From Gp6-AA40 sp036407095 (lineage in GTDB: Bacteria; Acidobacteriota; Vicinamibacteria; Vicinamibacterales; UBA2999): a DNA stretch of 64,000 nucleotides. Both the position numbers and the translations under genes were made by a program. Shown piece by piece: positions 43,840 to 52,640 of this stretch. The stretch lies in contig DASWZV010000129.1 in NCBI GenBank assembly GCA_036407095.1, positions 1-64,000 of the forward strand, given 5' to 3'. Numbering within the stretch: the stretch's first letter is position 1; each line of letters opens with the position of its first letter. The notes beneath the pieces were generated by a model. It saw only the letters and a list, made by a program, of their open reading frames with translations. It was not told where the DNA came from and made no database searches.

Positions 43840-44031
43840 ATGATTGTTCGGATGGGCAAGGCGCTGCTGTGCGTACTGTGTCGCAGCCGTCCGGTGGATG
43901 AACGGTGGCGGCCCTTCTGCAGCGAACGATGCCGAAACGAAGACCTGGCTCGATGGGCCAGCGGGCGGTACCGGCTGGCCAGTGATCCAGTGCCGACACC
44001 CGACCAGGACCCCGATCCCGACGCTGATTGA
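43840..44031 (+). CDS. yacG: YacG-like zinc-finger protein (DNA gyrase inhibitor family)
   Basis: This protein has 63 residues; an ATG four codons in (43852) is the alternative start. The zinc site is CVLC (residues 11-14) plus CSERC (27-31), and RPFCSERCRNEDLARWASGRYRL is the family's conserved core. E. coli YacG inhibits DNA gyrase; most homologues are untested. The gene sits 13 bp before citrate synthase and behind a short CTCCGTGG-type repeat fragment (about 43800-43820). Its C-terminus is acidic and proline rich (PTPDQDPDPDAD). Confidence 0.88.
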   Translation: MIVRMGKALLCVLCRSRPVDERWRPFCSERCRNEDLARWASGRYRLASDPVPTPDQDPDPDAD

Positions 44032-44044
44032 CGACGCCTCCGCT

Positions 44045-45328
44045 ATGGCCGATACGCTCACGATTACTGACAACCGCACAGGCAAGCAGTACGACATCCC
44101 GGTCACCGACGGCGCCATCCGCGCGACCGACCTTCGCCAGATCAGGATCGCGCAGGACGATCAGGGGCTCTGCACCTACGACCCCGCGTTCATGAACACC
44201 GCCGCGTGCCGGAGCCGCATCACGTTCATCGACGGCGACAAGGGGATTCTCCAGTATCGCGGGTATCCGATCGAGCAGCTGGCCGAGCACTCCACGTATC
44301 TCGAAACGACGTATCTAATCATCTTCGGCGAGCTGCCCACCGAGGTGCAGCTGAAAGAGTGGACGACGCAGATCACGCTCCACACGATGCTGCACGAGAA
44401 CATCAAGAAACTGATGGAGGGCTTTCAGTACGACGCCCATCCCATGAGCGTCTTCCTCAGCACCGTGGGTGCGTTCTCGACCTTCTACGCCGACGCCAAG
44501 AAGATCTTCGACGAGCAGTCGCGCAAGAAGCAGATTCACCGCCTGATCGCGAAAGTGCCGACCATCGCCGCCTACGCCTATCGCCACAGCATCGGGCGTC
44601 CGTACATCTATCCCGACAACGATCTCAGCTTCGCGGGCAACTTCCTGAACATGCTGTTCAAGATGACGGAGCTGAAGTACCAGGTGAACCCGCATCTCGA
44701 GCGCGCGCTCGAGGTGCTCTTCATCCTGCACGCCGATCACGAGCAGAACTGCAGCACCAACGCGATGCGCGGCATCGGCAGCTCGCACGTCGATCCGTAC
44801 TCGGCGATGGCCGGGGCGGCGGCGGCGCTGTATGGCCCGCTCCACGGCGGCGCCAACGAAGCGGTCCTTCGCATGCTCAACGAGATCGGCCACATCCAGA
44901 ACGTCGCGGGGTTCATCAAGCGGGTCAAGGCGGGTGAAGGGCGGCTCATGGGCTTCGGCCACCGCGTCTACAAGTCGTACGACCCGCGCGCGAAGATCAT
45001 CAAGCAGACCGCCGATCAGGTGTTCGAAGTCATGGGCAAGAACCCGCTGCTCGATATCGCGCTGGAGCTCGAGCGCATCGCCCTCGAAGACGAGTACTTC
45101 ATCACCCGCAAGCTCTATCCCAACGTCGATTTCTATTCGGGCTTGATCTACCAGGCGATGGGCTTCCCGGTGGAGATGTTCCCCGTGCTCTTCGCCATTC
45201 CGCGCACCGCCGGCTGGATCGCGCAGTGGGAAGAGATGCTGCTCGACCCCGAGCAGAAGATCGCGCGACCGAAGCAGATCTACATTGGGCCGAAGAAGAG
45301 GGAATACGTGCCCCTCGGAAAGCGGTAA
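44045..45328 (+). CDS. gltA: citrate synthase
   Basis: This protein has 427 residues from the ATG at 44045. Type II citrate synthase motifs are present: GYPIEQLAEHSTYLETTYLI, NCSTNAMRGIGSSHVDPYSAMAGAAAALYGPLHGG split over the active-site His, and GFGHRVYKSYDPRAKI with the second His. It condenses acetyl-CoA and oxaloacetate at the entry of the TCA cycle. It follows yacG by 13 bp. A run of TCGGTGCGATCC repeats begins 27 bp past the stop and separates it from the peptidase gene. Confidence 0.97.
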   Translation: MADTLTITDNRTGKQYDIPVTDGAIRATDLRQIRIAQDDQGLCTYDPAFMNTAACRSRITFIDGDKGILQYRGYPIEQLAEHSTYLETTYLIIFGELPTEVQLKEWTTQITLHTMLHENIKKLMEGFQYDAHPMSVFLSTVGAFSTFYADAKKIFDEQSRKKQIHRLIAKVPTIAAYAYRHSIGRPYIYPDNDLSFAGNFLNMLFKMTELKYQVNPHLERALEVLFILHADHEQNCSTNAMRGIGSSHVDPYSAMAGAAAALYGPLHGGANEAVLRMLNEIGHIQNVAGFIKRVKAGEGRLMGFGHRVYKSYDPRAKIIKQTADQVFEVMGKNPLLDIALELERIALEDEYFITRKLYPNVDFYSGLIYQAMGFPVEMFPVLFAIPRTAGWIAQWEEMLLDPEQKIARPKQIYIGPKKREYVPLGKR

Positions 45329-45354
45329 CCGCCGGTGCGAGAGCTCTCACGATC

Positions 45355-45440
45355 GTCGGTGCGATCCTGCTGTCGCTCATCGGTGCGATCCCGCTTCCGC
45401 GGGTCGGTGCGATCCTGTGATTGGGTCGGTGCGGTACTGG
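45355..45440 (+). repeat. four-copy TCGGTGCGATCC tandem tract overlapping the peptidase start
   Basis: Units start at 45355, 45379, 45403 and 45425 (period 24, 24, 22) with the same core as the inverted array at 24.7-25.1 kb. There is no reverse arm. The tract covers the candidate start codons and first codons of the M28 gene. Confidence 0.9.
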
Positions 45441-46366
45441 CTCTCGTCGCGGCGATCGCCATCGGTTGCACCGATGCGCCTGAGGCCAGCTCAATGAAGC
45501 CACCAGCTCCTGCCGCGGATAGTCAGGCGACGCCAAAGCCGATCGTCTTCGACAGCAACCGAGCGTGGGAGCATCTTCGTCGTCAGGTGGCGATCGGGCC
45601 GCGTCCCTCCGGCACTCCTGCTCTCGTCGACACTCGCAAGTACATCATGGGGCAGCTCAAGGCGATCGGAATCGAATCGAGAGAGCAGCCGTTCATCGCG
45701 ATGACGCCGCTCGGCGAGGTCTCGATGGCCAATGTGATTGCGACGATTCCCGGCAAGCGGCCCGACCGCATCGCGTTCACCAGCCACTTCGACACCAAGC
45801 TCTTTCGCGAGTTCAGATTCGTCGGCGCCAACGACGGCGCGTCGTCGACCGCCGTCCTGCTCGAACTGGCGCGCGTGCTCAAAGCGCAGCCGCACGAGTT
45901 CACGATCGAGCTGATCTTCTTCGACGGCGAAGAGGCCCGGATGACCGAGTGGCGCGGCCTCGACAACACCTACGGCAGCCGGCACTACGTCGAGGACGCG
46001 GTCAAGTCTGGATCGATCCGCACGCTCAAAGCGCTGGTGCTGCTCGACATGATCGGCGACAAGAATCTGAACATCCGCCGCGATTCGAACTCGACACCCT
46101 GGCTCGTCGACATCATCTGGTCCGCGGCGGCCCGGCTCGGTCACACCAGCGCATTCCCCAACGACTTGACGACGATCGAGGACGACCACATTCCGTTCGT
46201 GCGCGCCGGCGTGCCGGTCGTCGACGTGATCGACCTCGACAACCCGACCTGGCACACCGCGCAGGACAACCTCGACAACGTCAGCGCCAAGAGCTTGCAG
46301 ATCGTCGGCGACGTCATCGTCGCGGCAGTGCCCGACATCGAAAAGCGCCTGTCATCAGCCCGATAG
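45407..46366 (+). CDS. lipoprotein M28 peptidase, glutaminyl-cyclase-like
   Basis: This protein has 319 residues from the GTG at 45407, the start that gives a compact lipoprotein signal (MRSCDWVGAVLALVAAIAIGC). In-frame GTG codons also lie at 45335, 45359 and 45383. The M28 zinc site residues appear in SHFDTK, GANDGASSTAVLLELA, FFDGEEA, LDMIGD and the WHTAQDNLDNV His. The layout resembles glutaminyl-peptide cyclotransferases more than classic aminopeptidases (IEDDHIPFVRAGVPVVDVIDLDNPTWHT). It should act in the periplasm, attached to a membrane. The N-terminus is built from repeat sequence, which is unusual. Confidence 0.85.
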   Translation: MRSCDWVGAVLALVAAIAIGCTDAPEASSMKPPAPAADSQATPKPIVFDSNRAWEHLRRQVAIGPRPSGTPALVDTRKYIMGQLKAIGIESREQPFIAMTPLGEVSMANVIATIPGKRPDRIAFTSHFDTKLFREFRFVGANDGASSTAVLLELARVLKAQPHEFTIELIFFDGEEARMTEWRGLDNTYGSRHYVEDAVKSGSIRTLKALVLLDMIGDKNLNIRRDSNSTPWLVDIIWSAAARLGHTSAFPNDLTTIEDDHIPFVRAGVPVVDVIDLDNPTWHTAQDNLDNVSAKSLQIVGDVIVAAVPDIEKRLSSAR

Positions 46367-46462
46367 CCCGCATCCGGCTGATGCCTCGGGCGGGAATCCT
46401 CGCGCCTGGCCCGGCCCTGATTCCTGATTCCCGATTCCTGATTCCTGTTCTATCCTCACCGC

Positions 46463-46927
46463 ATGGCTATCACGCTGAAGGTCAACGGGAAATCGAACGA
46501 CGTCGACGTCGACCCCGCCATGCCGCTGCTCTACGTGCTCAGCGACGATCTCGGGCTGTATGGACCCAAGTTCGGCTGCGGCCTCGGTCAGTGCGGTGCG
46601 TGCACGGTGATCTCGAACGGACAGGCGATTCGCTCGTGCGTCACGCCCGTGAACACGGTCGCCAACGCGGAGATCACCACGCTCGAAGGTCTGGGCACGC
46701 CCGACAAGCCGCATCCGATCCAGCAGGCGTTCATCGATGAGCAGGCGGCGCAGTGCGGCTTCTGCCTGAGCGGCGTCATCCTGACTGCGAAGGCCTTTCT
46801 CGACAGGAACCCGAAAGCCAGCGAGCAGCAGATCCAGCAGGCGCTCTCCGGTGTGCTGTGCCGCTGCTACGTCAACGTGCGGATGCTGAAGGCGGTGAAC
46901 CGGTACGCGAAGGAGGCGGCGCGATGA
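46463..46927 (+). CDS. iorA: isoquinoline 1-oxidoreductase-type 2Fe-2S subunit
   Basis: This protein has 154 residues and two 2Fe-2S clusters: the plant-type N-terminal cluster (GPKFGCGLGQCGACTV with C-x4-C-x2-C, then SC) and the helical C-terminal cluster (CGFCLSG and CRCY). This is the small electron-transfer subunit of a xanthine-oxidase-family molybdenum hydroxylase. The catalytic subunit gene starts within its stop codon (ATGA). It is a periplasmic-complex partner, probably carried out with the Tat-exported large subunit, since it has no signal of its own. Confidence 0.93.
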   Translation: MAITLKVNGKSNDVDVDPAMPLLYVLSDDLGLYGPKFGCGLGQCGACTVISNGQAIRSCVTPVNTVANAEITTLEGLGTPDKPHPIQQAFIDEQAAQCGFCLSGVILTAKAFLDRNPKASEQQIQQALSGVLCRCYVNVRMLKAVNRYAKEAAR

Positions 46928-49281
46928 AGACACGACTGACCTCCGACGCCCGCAGGGCGCTCGCCGACGCCGGCTTCACTCGACGTGCCTTCCTCAAAGG
47001 TTCGGGCGCGCTCATCGTCACGTTCGCATCCGCTGCCACATTCGATCGCGTGAACGGAGTCTTCGCACAGGGATTCAACGGCACCGGCAGCAACCGCCTC
47101 GATTCGTGGATCGCCATCGGCCAGGACGGCATCGTCACTGCCTACACCGGCAAGTGCGATTTCGGACAGGGCCTCTACACCGCGCAGCTGCAGCTGGTCG
47201 CCGAGGAGCTGAGCGTGCCCTTCGATCGCGTCCGGCTGATTCAATGCGACACGTCGATGACGCCGGACCAGGGAACGACCTCGGGTCAGCAGTCACATCC
47301 GACCAACTTCAACACGACCAACCTCGCACTGGCCGCCGCGACGGCGCGCGAAACACTGCTGCAACTTGCCGCGGCCCGATTCGGCGGATCCGCGAACGGC
47401 CTGGCCGCGAAAGACGGTGTGATCAGCGCCGGCAACGGACCGACATCGCGGCGTGTCGGCTACGCCGAACTGATCGGCGGAAAGAAGTTCGAGGTCCAGC
47501 TCGACCCGAAGGCGAAACGCAAGCATCCGCGCGAATGGACAGTCCTGGGAACCGCCGTGCCGCGCGTGGATATGCGCGACATGGTCACGGGCCGATTCGA
47601 GTTCGTGCACAACGTCCGCGTGCCGGGCATGCTGCACGGCGCCGTGGTGCGACCGCCCTCGGTCGGCGCCACGGTGATGAGCGTGGACGATGCGTCGGTG
47701 CGCGACGTCCCGGGGCTCGTGAAGGTGGTGGTCAAGCAGAATTTCGTCGGCGTCGTCACACAGAAACCGTGGCACGCCACGCAGGCGGCGAGCCGATTGA
47801 AAGTGAGCTGGTCTGCGGGAAGCGGGCTCTCGCCGCAGCGCGACGCGTATCAGCAGATTCGCACGCAGCCGTCGGCTGATTCGCTCCTGGTGGATTCGGG
47901 AGACGTCGACGCCACGCTGAAATCGGCGGCGACCGTCCTGCGAGCGACGTATCAACACCCCTATCAGATGCATGGATCCATCGGCAGCTCGTGCGCGGTC
48001 GCCGACGTGCAGGGCGACAAGGCCACGCTGTGGTCGGCAACGCAGTCCGCCTATCCGACGCGAAATACGACGGCGACGCTGCTCGGCCTGAAGCAGGACG
48101 ACGTGCGCGTCATCTACACGCGCGGCGCGGGATGTTACGGCATCAACGGCGCAGACACGGTGACCTACGACGCGGCCATACTCTCGCAGGCCGTTGGAAA
48201 GCCGGTGCGCGTGCAGCTCTCGCGCAAGGACGAAATGGCGTGGGAGAACTACGGCAATCTGTTCGCGATCGATCAACGCGTCGGGCTCGACGCGAAGAAC
48301 AGCATCGTTGTCTGGGACTACGAGGCGTGGTCAGCGGCCAAGGGTGGCCGGCCCGGTTACAGCACGCCGGGCAACGTGGTCACAGGTTCGCTTCTCGGTC
48401 TGAACCCCGGGGGCTTCACGCCCCGGTCACCGGCTCCACCGCCGTCGCAGCCGCTGAACAACGGCTCGAACACCGCGCCGTCGTACATCGCGGGCCGCGT
48501 GCGCGACTCGCAGAACGGGGCCGGCATCGTCCGGAGCGAACGCGTGCTCTCTCATCGCGTGCGATCGCCATTCTTCACGGGTCCTCTGCGCGCACCTGAA
48601 CGGCTGCAGAACACCTTCGCGCACGAATCGTTCATGGACGAGATCGCGGCGCATGTGAAGGCCGACCCGGTCGAGTACCGCCTCCGTCACCTGAATCACG
48701 CCCGCCTCAGCGCGGCAGTCCGCGCCGCGGCCAAAGCAGCGAACTGGCAGACGCGGCCGTCACCGAGACCCGGCCTGCGCGAGACCGGGATGGCAAGCGG
48801 CCGCGGCATCGCCTGCGTCTGCTACGAAGGCGACAACGGATACGTCGCGATGATCGCTGACGTCGATGTCGATCAGGCGAACGGACAAGTCCGCGTGACG
48901 CGACTGGTCGTCGCTCAGGACTGCGGCCCGATCTCCAATCCAGACGGGATGCGCAATCAGATCGAGGGGGGTGCGATCCAAGGCATGAGTCGCGCTCTCG
49001 GCGAAGAGGTGACGTGGGACGCCGAGAAGGTCACCTCGATCGATTGGCGGACCTATCATCCGCTTCCGCTTGGCTTCGCGATTCCGACGATCGAGACGGT
49101 ATTGATCAACCAGACCGACGTCGAAGCCTGCGGTTCCGGCGAAACCGCAATCACGGTGGTGGCCGCCGCGATCGGCAATGCGATCTTCGATGCCACCGGC
49201 GCACGGATTCGCACCGTGCCGTTCACCGCGGAACGCGTCAAGGCCGCGCTTGCCGCACGACGGTCACAATCGACAGCGTAA
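46924..49281 (+). CDS. iorB: isoquinoline 1-oxidoreductase-type molybdopterin subunit (Tat-exported)
   Basis: This protein has 785 residues from the ATG that overlaps the iorA stop. The Tat signal TRRAFLKGSGALIVTFASA lies about 20 residues in. Xanthine-dehydrogenase-type Mo-cofactor motifs follow (GQGLYTAQLQLVAEEL; RGAGCYGINGADTV; GSGETAITVVAAAIGNAIFDATG). Unlike cytoplasmic XDH, it is a two-subunit enzyme lacking a FAD domain, like Ior and aldehyde oxidoreductases that pass electrons to cytochrome c. It hydroxylates an N-heterocycle or oxidises an aldehyde; which one is unknown. A GGGGTCGACCCC palindrome follows the stop. Confidence 0.93.
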   Translation: MKTRLTSDARRALADAGFTRRAFLKGSGALIVTFASAATFDRVNGVFAQGFNGTGSNRLDSWIAIGQDGIVTAYTGKCDFGQGLYTAQLQLVAEELSVPFDRVRLIQCDTSMTPDQGTTSGQQSHPTNFNTTNLALAAATARETLLQLAAARFGGSANGLAAKDGVISAGNGPTSRRVGYAELIGGKKFEVQLDPKAKRKHPREWTVLGTAVPRVDMRDMVTGRFEFVHNVRVPGMLHGAVVRPPSVGATVMSVDDASVRDVPGLVKVVVKQNFVGVVTQKPWHATQAASRLKVSWSAGSGLSPQRDAYQQIRTQPSADSLLVDSGDVDATLKSAATVLRATYQHPYQMHGSIGSSCAVADVQGDKATLWSATQSAYPTRNTTATLLGLKQDDVRVIYTRGAGCYGINGADTVTYDAAILSQAVGKPVRVQLSRKDEMAWENYGNLFAIDQRVGLDAKNSIVVWDYEAWSAAKGGRPGYSTPGNVVTGSLLGLNPGGFTPRSPAPPPSQPLNNGSNTAPSYIAGRVRDSQNGAGIVRSERVLSHRVRSPFFTGPLRAPERLQNTFAHESFMDEIAAHVKADPVEYRLRHLNHARLSAAVRAAAKAANWQTRPSPRPGLRETGMASGRGIACVCYEGDNGYVAMIADVDVDQANGQVRVTRLVVAQDCGPISNPDGMRNQIEGGAIQGMSRALGEEVTWDAEKVTSIDWRTYHPLPLGFAIPTIETVLINQTDVEACGSGETAITVVAAAIGNAIFDATGARIRTVPFTAERVKAALAARRSQSTA

Positions 49282-49283
49282 AC

Positions 49284-49295
49284 GGGGTCGACCCC
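49284..49295. terminator. GGGGTCGACCCC palindrome between convergent genes
   Basis: A perfect 12-bp palindrome begins 3 bp past the iorB stop, followed by a small TGTCCG/CGGACA hairpin (49297-49313). It belongs to the same family as the pair at 21868-21933. Confidence 0.5.
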
Positions 49296-49302
49296 ATGTC
49301 CG

Positions 49303-49797
49303 CTACTCGGACAGCGGATATTCGTAACGTGCGACGTAGTACGCGCCCACGTGACGAAAGCTATGGAAACGAAAGCCGAAGCCCTCGTATAGCGCGCGCA
49401 GCTTCGGCCGCGACTCATCGCAGTCGAGCCGCAGATGACGCCTGCCGAGCACCCGCGTGCGTTCGACGCTCCATGCGAGCAGCGCCTGCGAAACACCCTG
49501 TCCCTTGAACCGGCGCCGCACCGCGAGCCGGTGAACGAACGCCGACGCGTCCTGCGGCAGATCCGGCCAGAAGAGACGATCTTCGAGCTGAAACCGGATC
49601 ACCCCCGCCGGTTCTCCGGTGAGGTACGCGATGAAGAACTGCCCGGCCGCGACCTCCGCCACGATGTGCTCGGGATCGAGCTCATCCTCCTCCCACATCA
49701 CGACACCCAGCGAATCGACCCACGCGGACGCCTCGACGAGGATGTCTGCGACGATGCGCGCGTCCGACGGTTGCGCTTGCCGTATCTCGATCGCCAT
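49303..49797 (-). CDS. GNAT-family N-acetyltransferase
   Basis: This protein has 164 residues from the ATG at 49797 (MAIEIRQAQPSDARIVADIL). The GNAT fold is clear: motif A region FVHRLAVRRRFKGQGVSQALLAWSVERTRVLG, with the acetyl-CoA pyrophosphate loop R-x-x-G-x-G replaced by RFKGQGVS, and a C-terminal LRLDCDESRPKLRALYEGFGF. It acetylates a small molecule or protein amine. It lies downstream of rarD on the same strand, 80 bp apart, and is convergent with iorB. Confidence 0.92.
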   Translation of the reverse strand: MAIEIRQAQPSDARIVADILVEASAWVDSLGVVMWEEDELDPEHIVAEVAAGQFFIAYLTGEPAGVIRFQLEDRLFWPDLPQDASAFVHRLAVRRRFKGQGVSQALLAWSVERTRVLGRRHLRLDCDESRPKLRALYEGFGFRFHSFRHVGAYYVARYEYPLSE

Positions 49798-49877
49798 CCA
49801 TTGGCGATCGTAGGTCACGTTGACCGCGGATTGTCGGTAAGGCAGGTCGGTTCGATCCCACCGGCGGGCACATCGCA

Positions 49878-50783
49878 CTACGCGGCGCCCTCGTCGAGCA
49901 TCATGCCTCCCGCGAGGCCGCGGGCGCGCAGGCTGTCTATGCTGAACAGCGCCAGCGCGGTCCAGACGATCGCAAATCCGATCAAGCGGGTGCCGGCGAA
50001 CGGTTCACCGTACACGAACACTCCAAGCAACAACTGGATCGTCGGGGCGACGTATTGCAACAGGCCGATCAACGTCAACGGCACCCGACGCACAGCGGCA
50101 GCAAACAACAACAGCGGCACCACGGTGACCGGGCCGCCGCCGATCAACAGCGCATCCGCAGCCGGACCGGTGTGCAGAAACGCGCCGTGCCCGTCGGCGT
50201 TGACCGCAAACAGGTACGCCGCCGCGGGAATCACGATGATGCCGGTTTCGAGCGTCAGCCCCGCGAGCGGATCGAGCGGCGCCTTCTTCTTCGCAAGACC
50301 GTAGCTGCCAAAACTGAACGCAAGGCCCACCGCGATCCACGGCAGCGATCCGTACGAGAGCGTCAAATCCAGCACGCCGCCGGCCGCCAGCGCCACCGCG
50401 AACCATTGCAACGGGCGCAACCGCTCGCGCAACACGACGACGCCGAGCAGGACGTTGACGAGCGGCGTGATGAAGTAGCCGAGACTCGTCTCGAGGACAC
50501 GGCCGCTGTTGACGGCGTACACATACAAAAACCAGTTGATGCTGATGAGCACCGCGGCGGCCGCATAGATGCCCATCACTCGGCTGGTTACGGAAAACGT
50601 GCGGACCGACGTCGCCACTGACCCGCGCAGCCGCACCGCACCGACGACGATCAGGGCCAGGAACGACCAGACGATGCGATGACCGATGATCTGGAGAGCG
50701 GGAACCTGCTCGACGAGTTTCCAGTACGGCGGAAACAGGCCCCAGATGGTGTAGGCGGCGATGCCGAACCAGAGGCCGCTCAT
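49878..50783 (-). CDS. rarD: EamA/RarD-type transporter
   Basis: This protein has 301 residues and ten hydrophobic helices in two EamA halves. The RarD subgroup marks are present: FGIAAYTIWGLFPPYWKLVEQVPALQIIGHRIVWSF and NWFLYVYAVNSGRVLETSLGYFITPLVNVLLGV. It is a drug/metabolite-type inner-membrane exporter whose substrate is not established (named for chloramphenicol resistance). It lies between the DRE-TIM gene and the GNAT gene on the minus strand. It shows no unusual features. Confidence 0.92.
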   Translation of the reverse strand: MSGLWFGIAAYTIWGLFPPYWKLVEQVPALQIIGHRIVWSFLALIVVGAVRLRGSVATSVRTFSVTSRVMGIYAAAAVLISINWFLYVYAVNSGRVLETSLGYFITPLVNVLLGVVVLRERLRPLQWFAVALAAGGVLDLTLSYGSLPWIAVGLAFSFGSYGLAKKKAPLDPLAGLTLETGIIVIPAAAYLFAVNADGHGAFLHTGPAADALLIGGGPVTVVPLLLFAAAVRRVPLTLIGLLQYVAPTIQLLLGVFVYGEPFAGTRLIGFAIVWTALALFSIDSLRARGLAGGMMLDEGAA

Positions 50784-50810
50784 GGCAAGTGGAGTGTCAG
50801 GGCGCAGGGA

Positions 50811-52100
50811 TCACTCGGGAGTACTTCCCGACTTCTGCCACTTCCCTACTTCCACTTCTTCAACGTCTTCCACTTTTCCACTTTTTCCACTTGCCCGACA
50901 CTCTCTCAGCACCTCGTCTTCGGTCAGCACCGTGCGTGAGGCTTTCGCGCGGCGGAAGATTCGCTCGATGAGCTCATCGTCGGCGCGAATGCCGCGCCGT
51001 TCGAGCCAGAAGACGACGTTCGACTTGCCCGACATCGGGCCGATCTCGATCTGTTGCGCGCGGCCGACGAGCCTGGCGGGCACGCCCGAATACACGGTGT
51101 CTGCGAGATCCGGATCGCTCTTGTGAAACGCTTTGACGACCGCGGCGGCGTGCACGCCGGTTGCGGTGCGAAAGGCGTCGCGGCCGAATACCGGGTAGTT
51201 GTCGGGGATCGGCTCGCCAGTCGCGTCCGACACCGTCTGCACGAGGTCGTTGAGATGCGTGAGGTCGCGCTCGATCCAGCCCATGAGCACGAGGTTCACC
51301 ATCAGCAGATCCATCGGCGTGTTGCCGACACGTTCGCCGATGCCGAGCATCGTGCCGTGCACGCGGCTCGCGCCGGCTTCGAGCGCGGCGAGGCTGTTGA
51401 TCGTTCCCATGTCGCGATCGCGATGGCCGTGCCAGTCGATGCCGACGTCGTCGGCACCCATCTCTTCGATCATGCGCCTGACAAACCGCACCACCGCACG
51501 CGCTCCTGCGGGCGTCGCGTGCCCGACGGTATCCGCGATGCAGACGCGGTGAGCGCCTGAATTGATCGCCGCCTCGAACAACCGCCGCAGCGTCTCCGGG
51601 TTCGATCGCGTCGTATCTTCCGTGACGTACATCACTTTCAAACCCTGACGTACGCCGAAGCTGACGGCTTCTTCGGTGCAGCGCTGCAGGTAGTCGACGG
51701 TCCAGTCTTCGGCATAGAGGCGGATGGGACTCGACCCGATGAAACAGCCGACTTCGATCGGAAGCCCGGTCCGTTGGACGATATCGGCGATCGGCTGGAT
51801 GTCGGCGACGAGCGTGCGCGCAGCGCAGTTGGCCTGCACTTTCAGACGGCAGTCGACGATTTCGAGCGCGAGCCGTTCGACGTCTCGCACCACATGGGAT
51901 CCGGCGCCCGGCAGACCGATGTCGGCGGTGTCGATGCCGATGCGATCGAGGAGATGGAGGATTCGGAGCTTCTGATCGATCGATGGTGCGCGCACCGAGG
52001 GCGACTGCAGTCCGTCGCGGAGTGTCTCGTCGTTCAGCTGAACGATCGGCGGCTTCGGTGACGGCGCGTCGAGATTCCAATCGAAGATGAGGTCATCCAC
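50811..52100 (-). CDS. DRE-TIM acyltransferase (isopropylmalate/homocitrate/citramalate synthase-like)
   Basis: This protein has 429 residues from a GTG with GGAGGT upstream, which overlaps the preceding stop (GTGGATGA). The TIM-barrel has the DRE-type start NDETLRDGLQSPSV, the metal-site HGHRDRD (DWHGHRD) and GERVGNTPMDLLM. It condenses acetyl-CoA with a 2-oxo acid, as in LeuA-like enzymes, but lacks the leucine-binding regulatory domain, so the substrate is open. The last 25 residues (GKVEDVEEVEVGKWQKSG) come from a GTGGAA-type repeat tract at 50835-50900 and are not homologous to the family. Confidence 0.85.
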   Translation of the reverse strand: MDDLIFDWNLDAPSPKPPIVQLNDETLRDGLQSPSVRAPSIDQKLRILHLLDRIGIDTADIGLPGAGSHVVRDVERLALEIVDCRLKVQANCAARTLVADIQPIADIVQRTGLPIEVGCFIGSSPIRLYAEDWTVDYLQRCTEEAVSFGVRQGLKVMYVTEDTTRSNPETLRRLFEAAINSGAHRVCIADTVGHATPAGARAVVRFVRRMIEEMGADDVGIDWHGHRDRDMGTINSLAALEAGASRVHGTMLGIGERVGNTPMDLLMVNLVLMGWIERDLTHLNDLVQTVSDATGEPIPDNYPVFGRDAFRTATGVHAAAVVKAFHKSDPDLADTVYSGVPARLVGRAQQIEIGPMSGKSNVVFWLERRGIRADDELIERIFRRAKASRTVLTEDEVLRECRASGKSGKVEDVEEVEVGKWQKSGSTPE

Positions 52101-52362
52101 GCCGTGACCTCCGCATGACGACCGCACTGCCCGCAAGGCCGACGGCGCCGACGAGGCCGCCCCAGATCAGCCCGAGCCGCACGGAATGGCGCACCGCCGG
52201 CGCCATCACCTCGTCTACGCTGACGGCAGGTCCGCGCCCGGCAAGCGCGGCGCGCTGCGCGGCCACGTATTGTCCGGCGCCGACGCCCATCTCGCGATCC
52301 TGAACGGCGAGGAAGACGACCGCCGCCGCCAGCAGGCTGGCGAGGACGAGGCGGATACCCAC
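52093..52362 (-). CDS. small two-TM membrane protein
   Basis: This protein has 89 residues from a GTG at 52362. An N-terminal helix (GIRLVLASLLAAAVVFLAVQD) and a second (LGLIWGGLVGAVGLAGSAVVM) flank a short soluble loop (GAGQYVAAQRAALAGRGPAVSVDEV). I do not know the family. The stop overlaps the DRE-TIM start by 8 bp and its 5' part overlaps the zinc-ribbon gene, so the three are one operon. A role is not evident. Confidence 0.65.
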   Translation of the reverse strand: MGIRLVLASLLAAAVVFLAVQDREMGVGAGQYVAAQRAALAGRGPAVSVDEVMAPAVRHSVRLGLIWGGLVGAVGLAGSAVVMRRSRRG

Positions 52363-52616
52363 ACGTTCATTATAGGTCCCTGCCGATCGACCACTCTCAG
52401 CGCGCGCGGCGCGACGCCAAGCACGAACCAGGCGATCACGGCCAGGACGACGAGGACGATCACCGCAATCACGTACGGCATCTTCGATCGCCGACGACGC
52501 GCAAAGAGCGACCCGGTTGCTGGCGGTGCCACGACCGGATCGGTCGTGGCGCGGCCGCACCGATAACAGATGAGCGCCTTCTCGGCGATCTCAGTTCCAC
52601 AGAATCGGCACTTCAA
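52215..52616 (-). CDS. zinc-ribbon membrane protein, C-terminus uncertain
   Basis: This protein has 133 residues. The N-terminal zinc ribbon has CRFCG and CYRCG (residues 3-6 and 17-20). A basic stretch and one TM helix (YVIAVIVLVVLAVIAWFVLG) follow. After about residue 80 the reading frame runs through 148 bp shared with the next gene in another frame (52215-52362) and reads as unnatural (SSSPACWRRRSSSS). The true protein may end or change frame near 52370. This suggests a small frameshift or a real long overlap. Its function is unknown; zinc-ribbon/TM proteins of this type are common in Acidobacteriota. Confidence 0.6.
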   Translation of the reverse strand: MKCRFCGTEIAEKALICYRCGRATTDPVVAPPATGSLFARRRRSKMPYVIAVIVLVVLAVIAWFVLGVAPRALRVVDRQGPIMNVWVSASSSPACWRRRSSSSPFRIARWASAPDNTWPRSAPRLPGADLPSA

Positions 52617-52640
52617 TCGGGACTCCTGTCAGAGGGAGCG

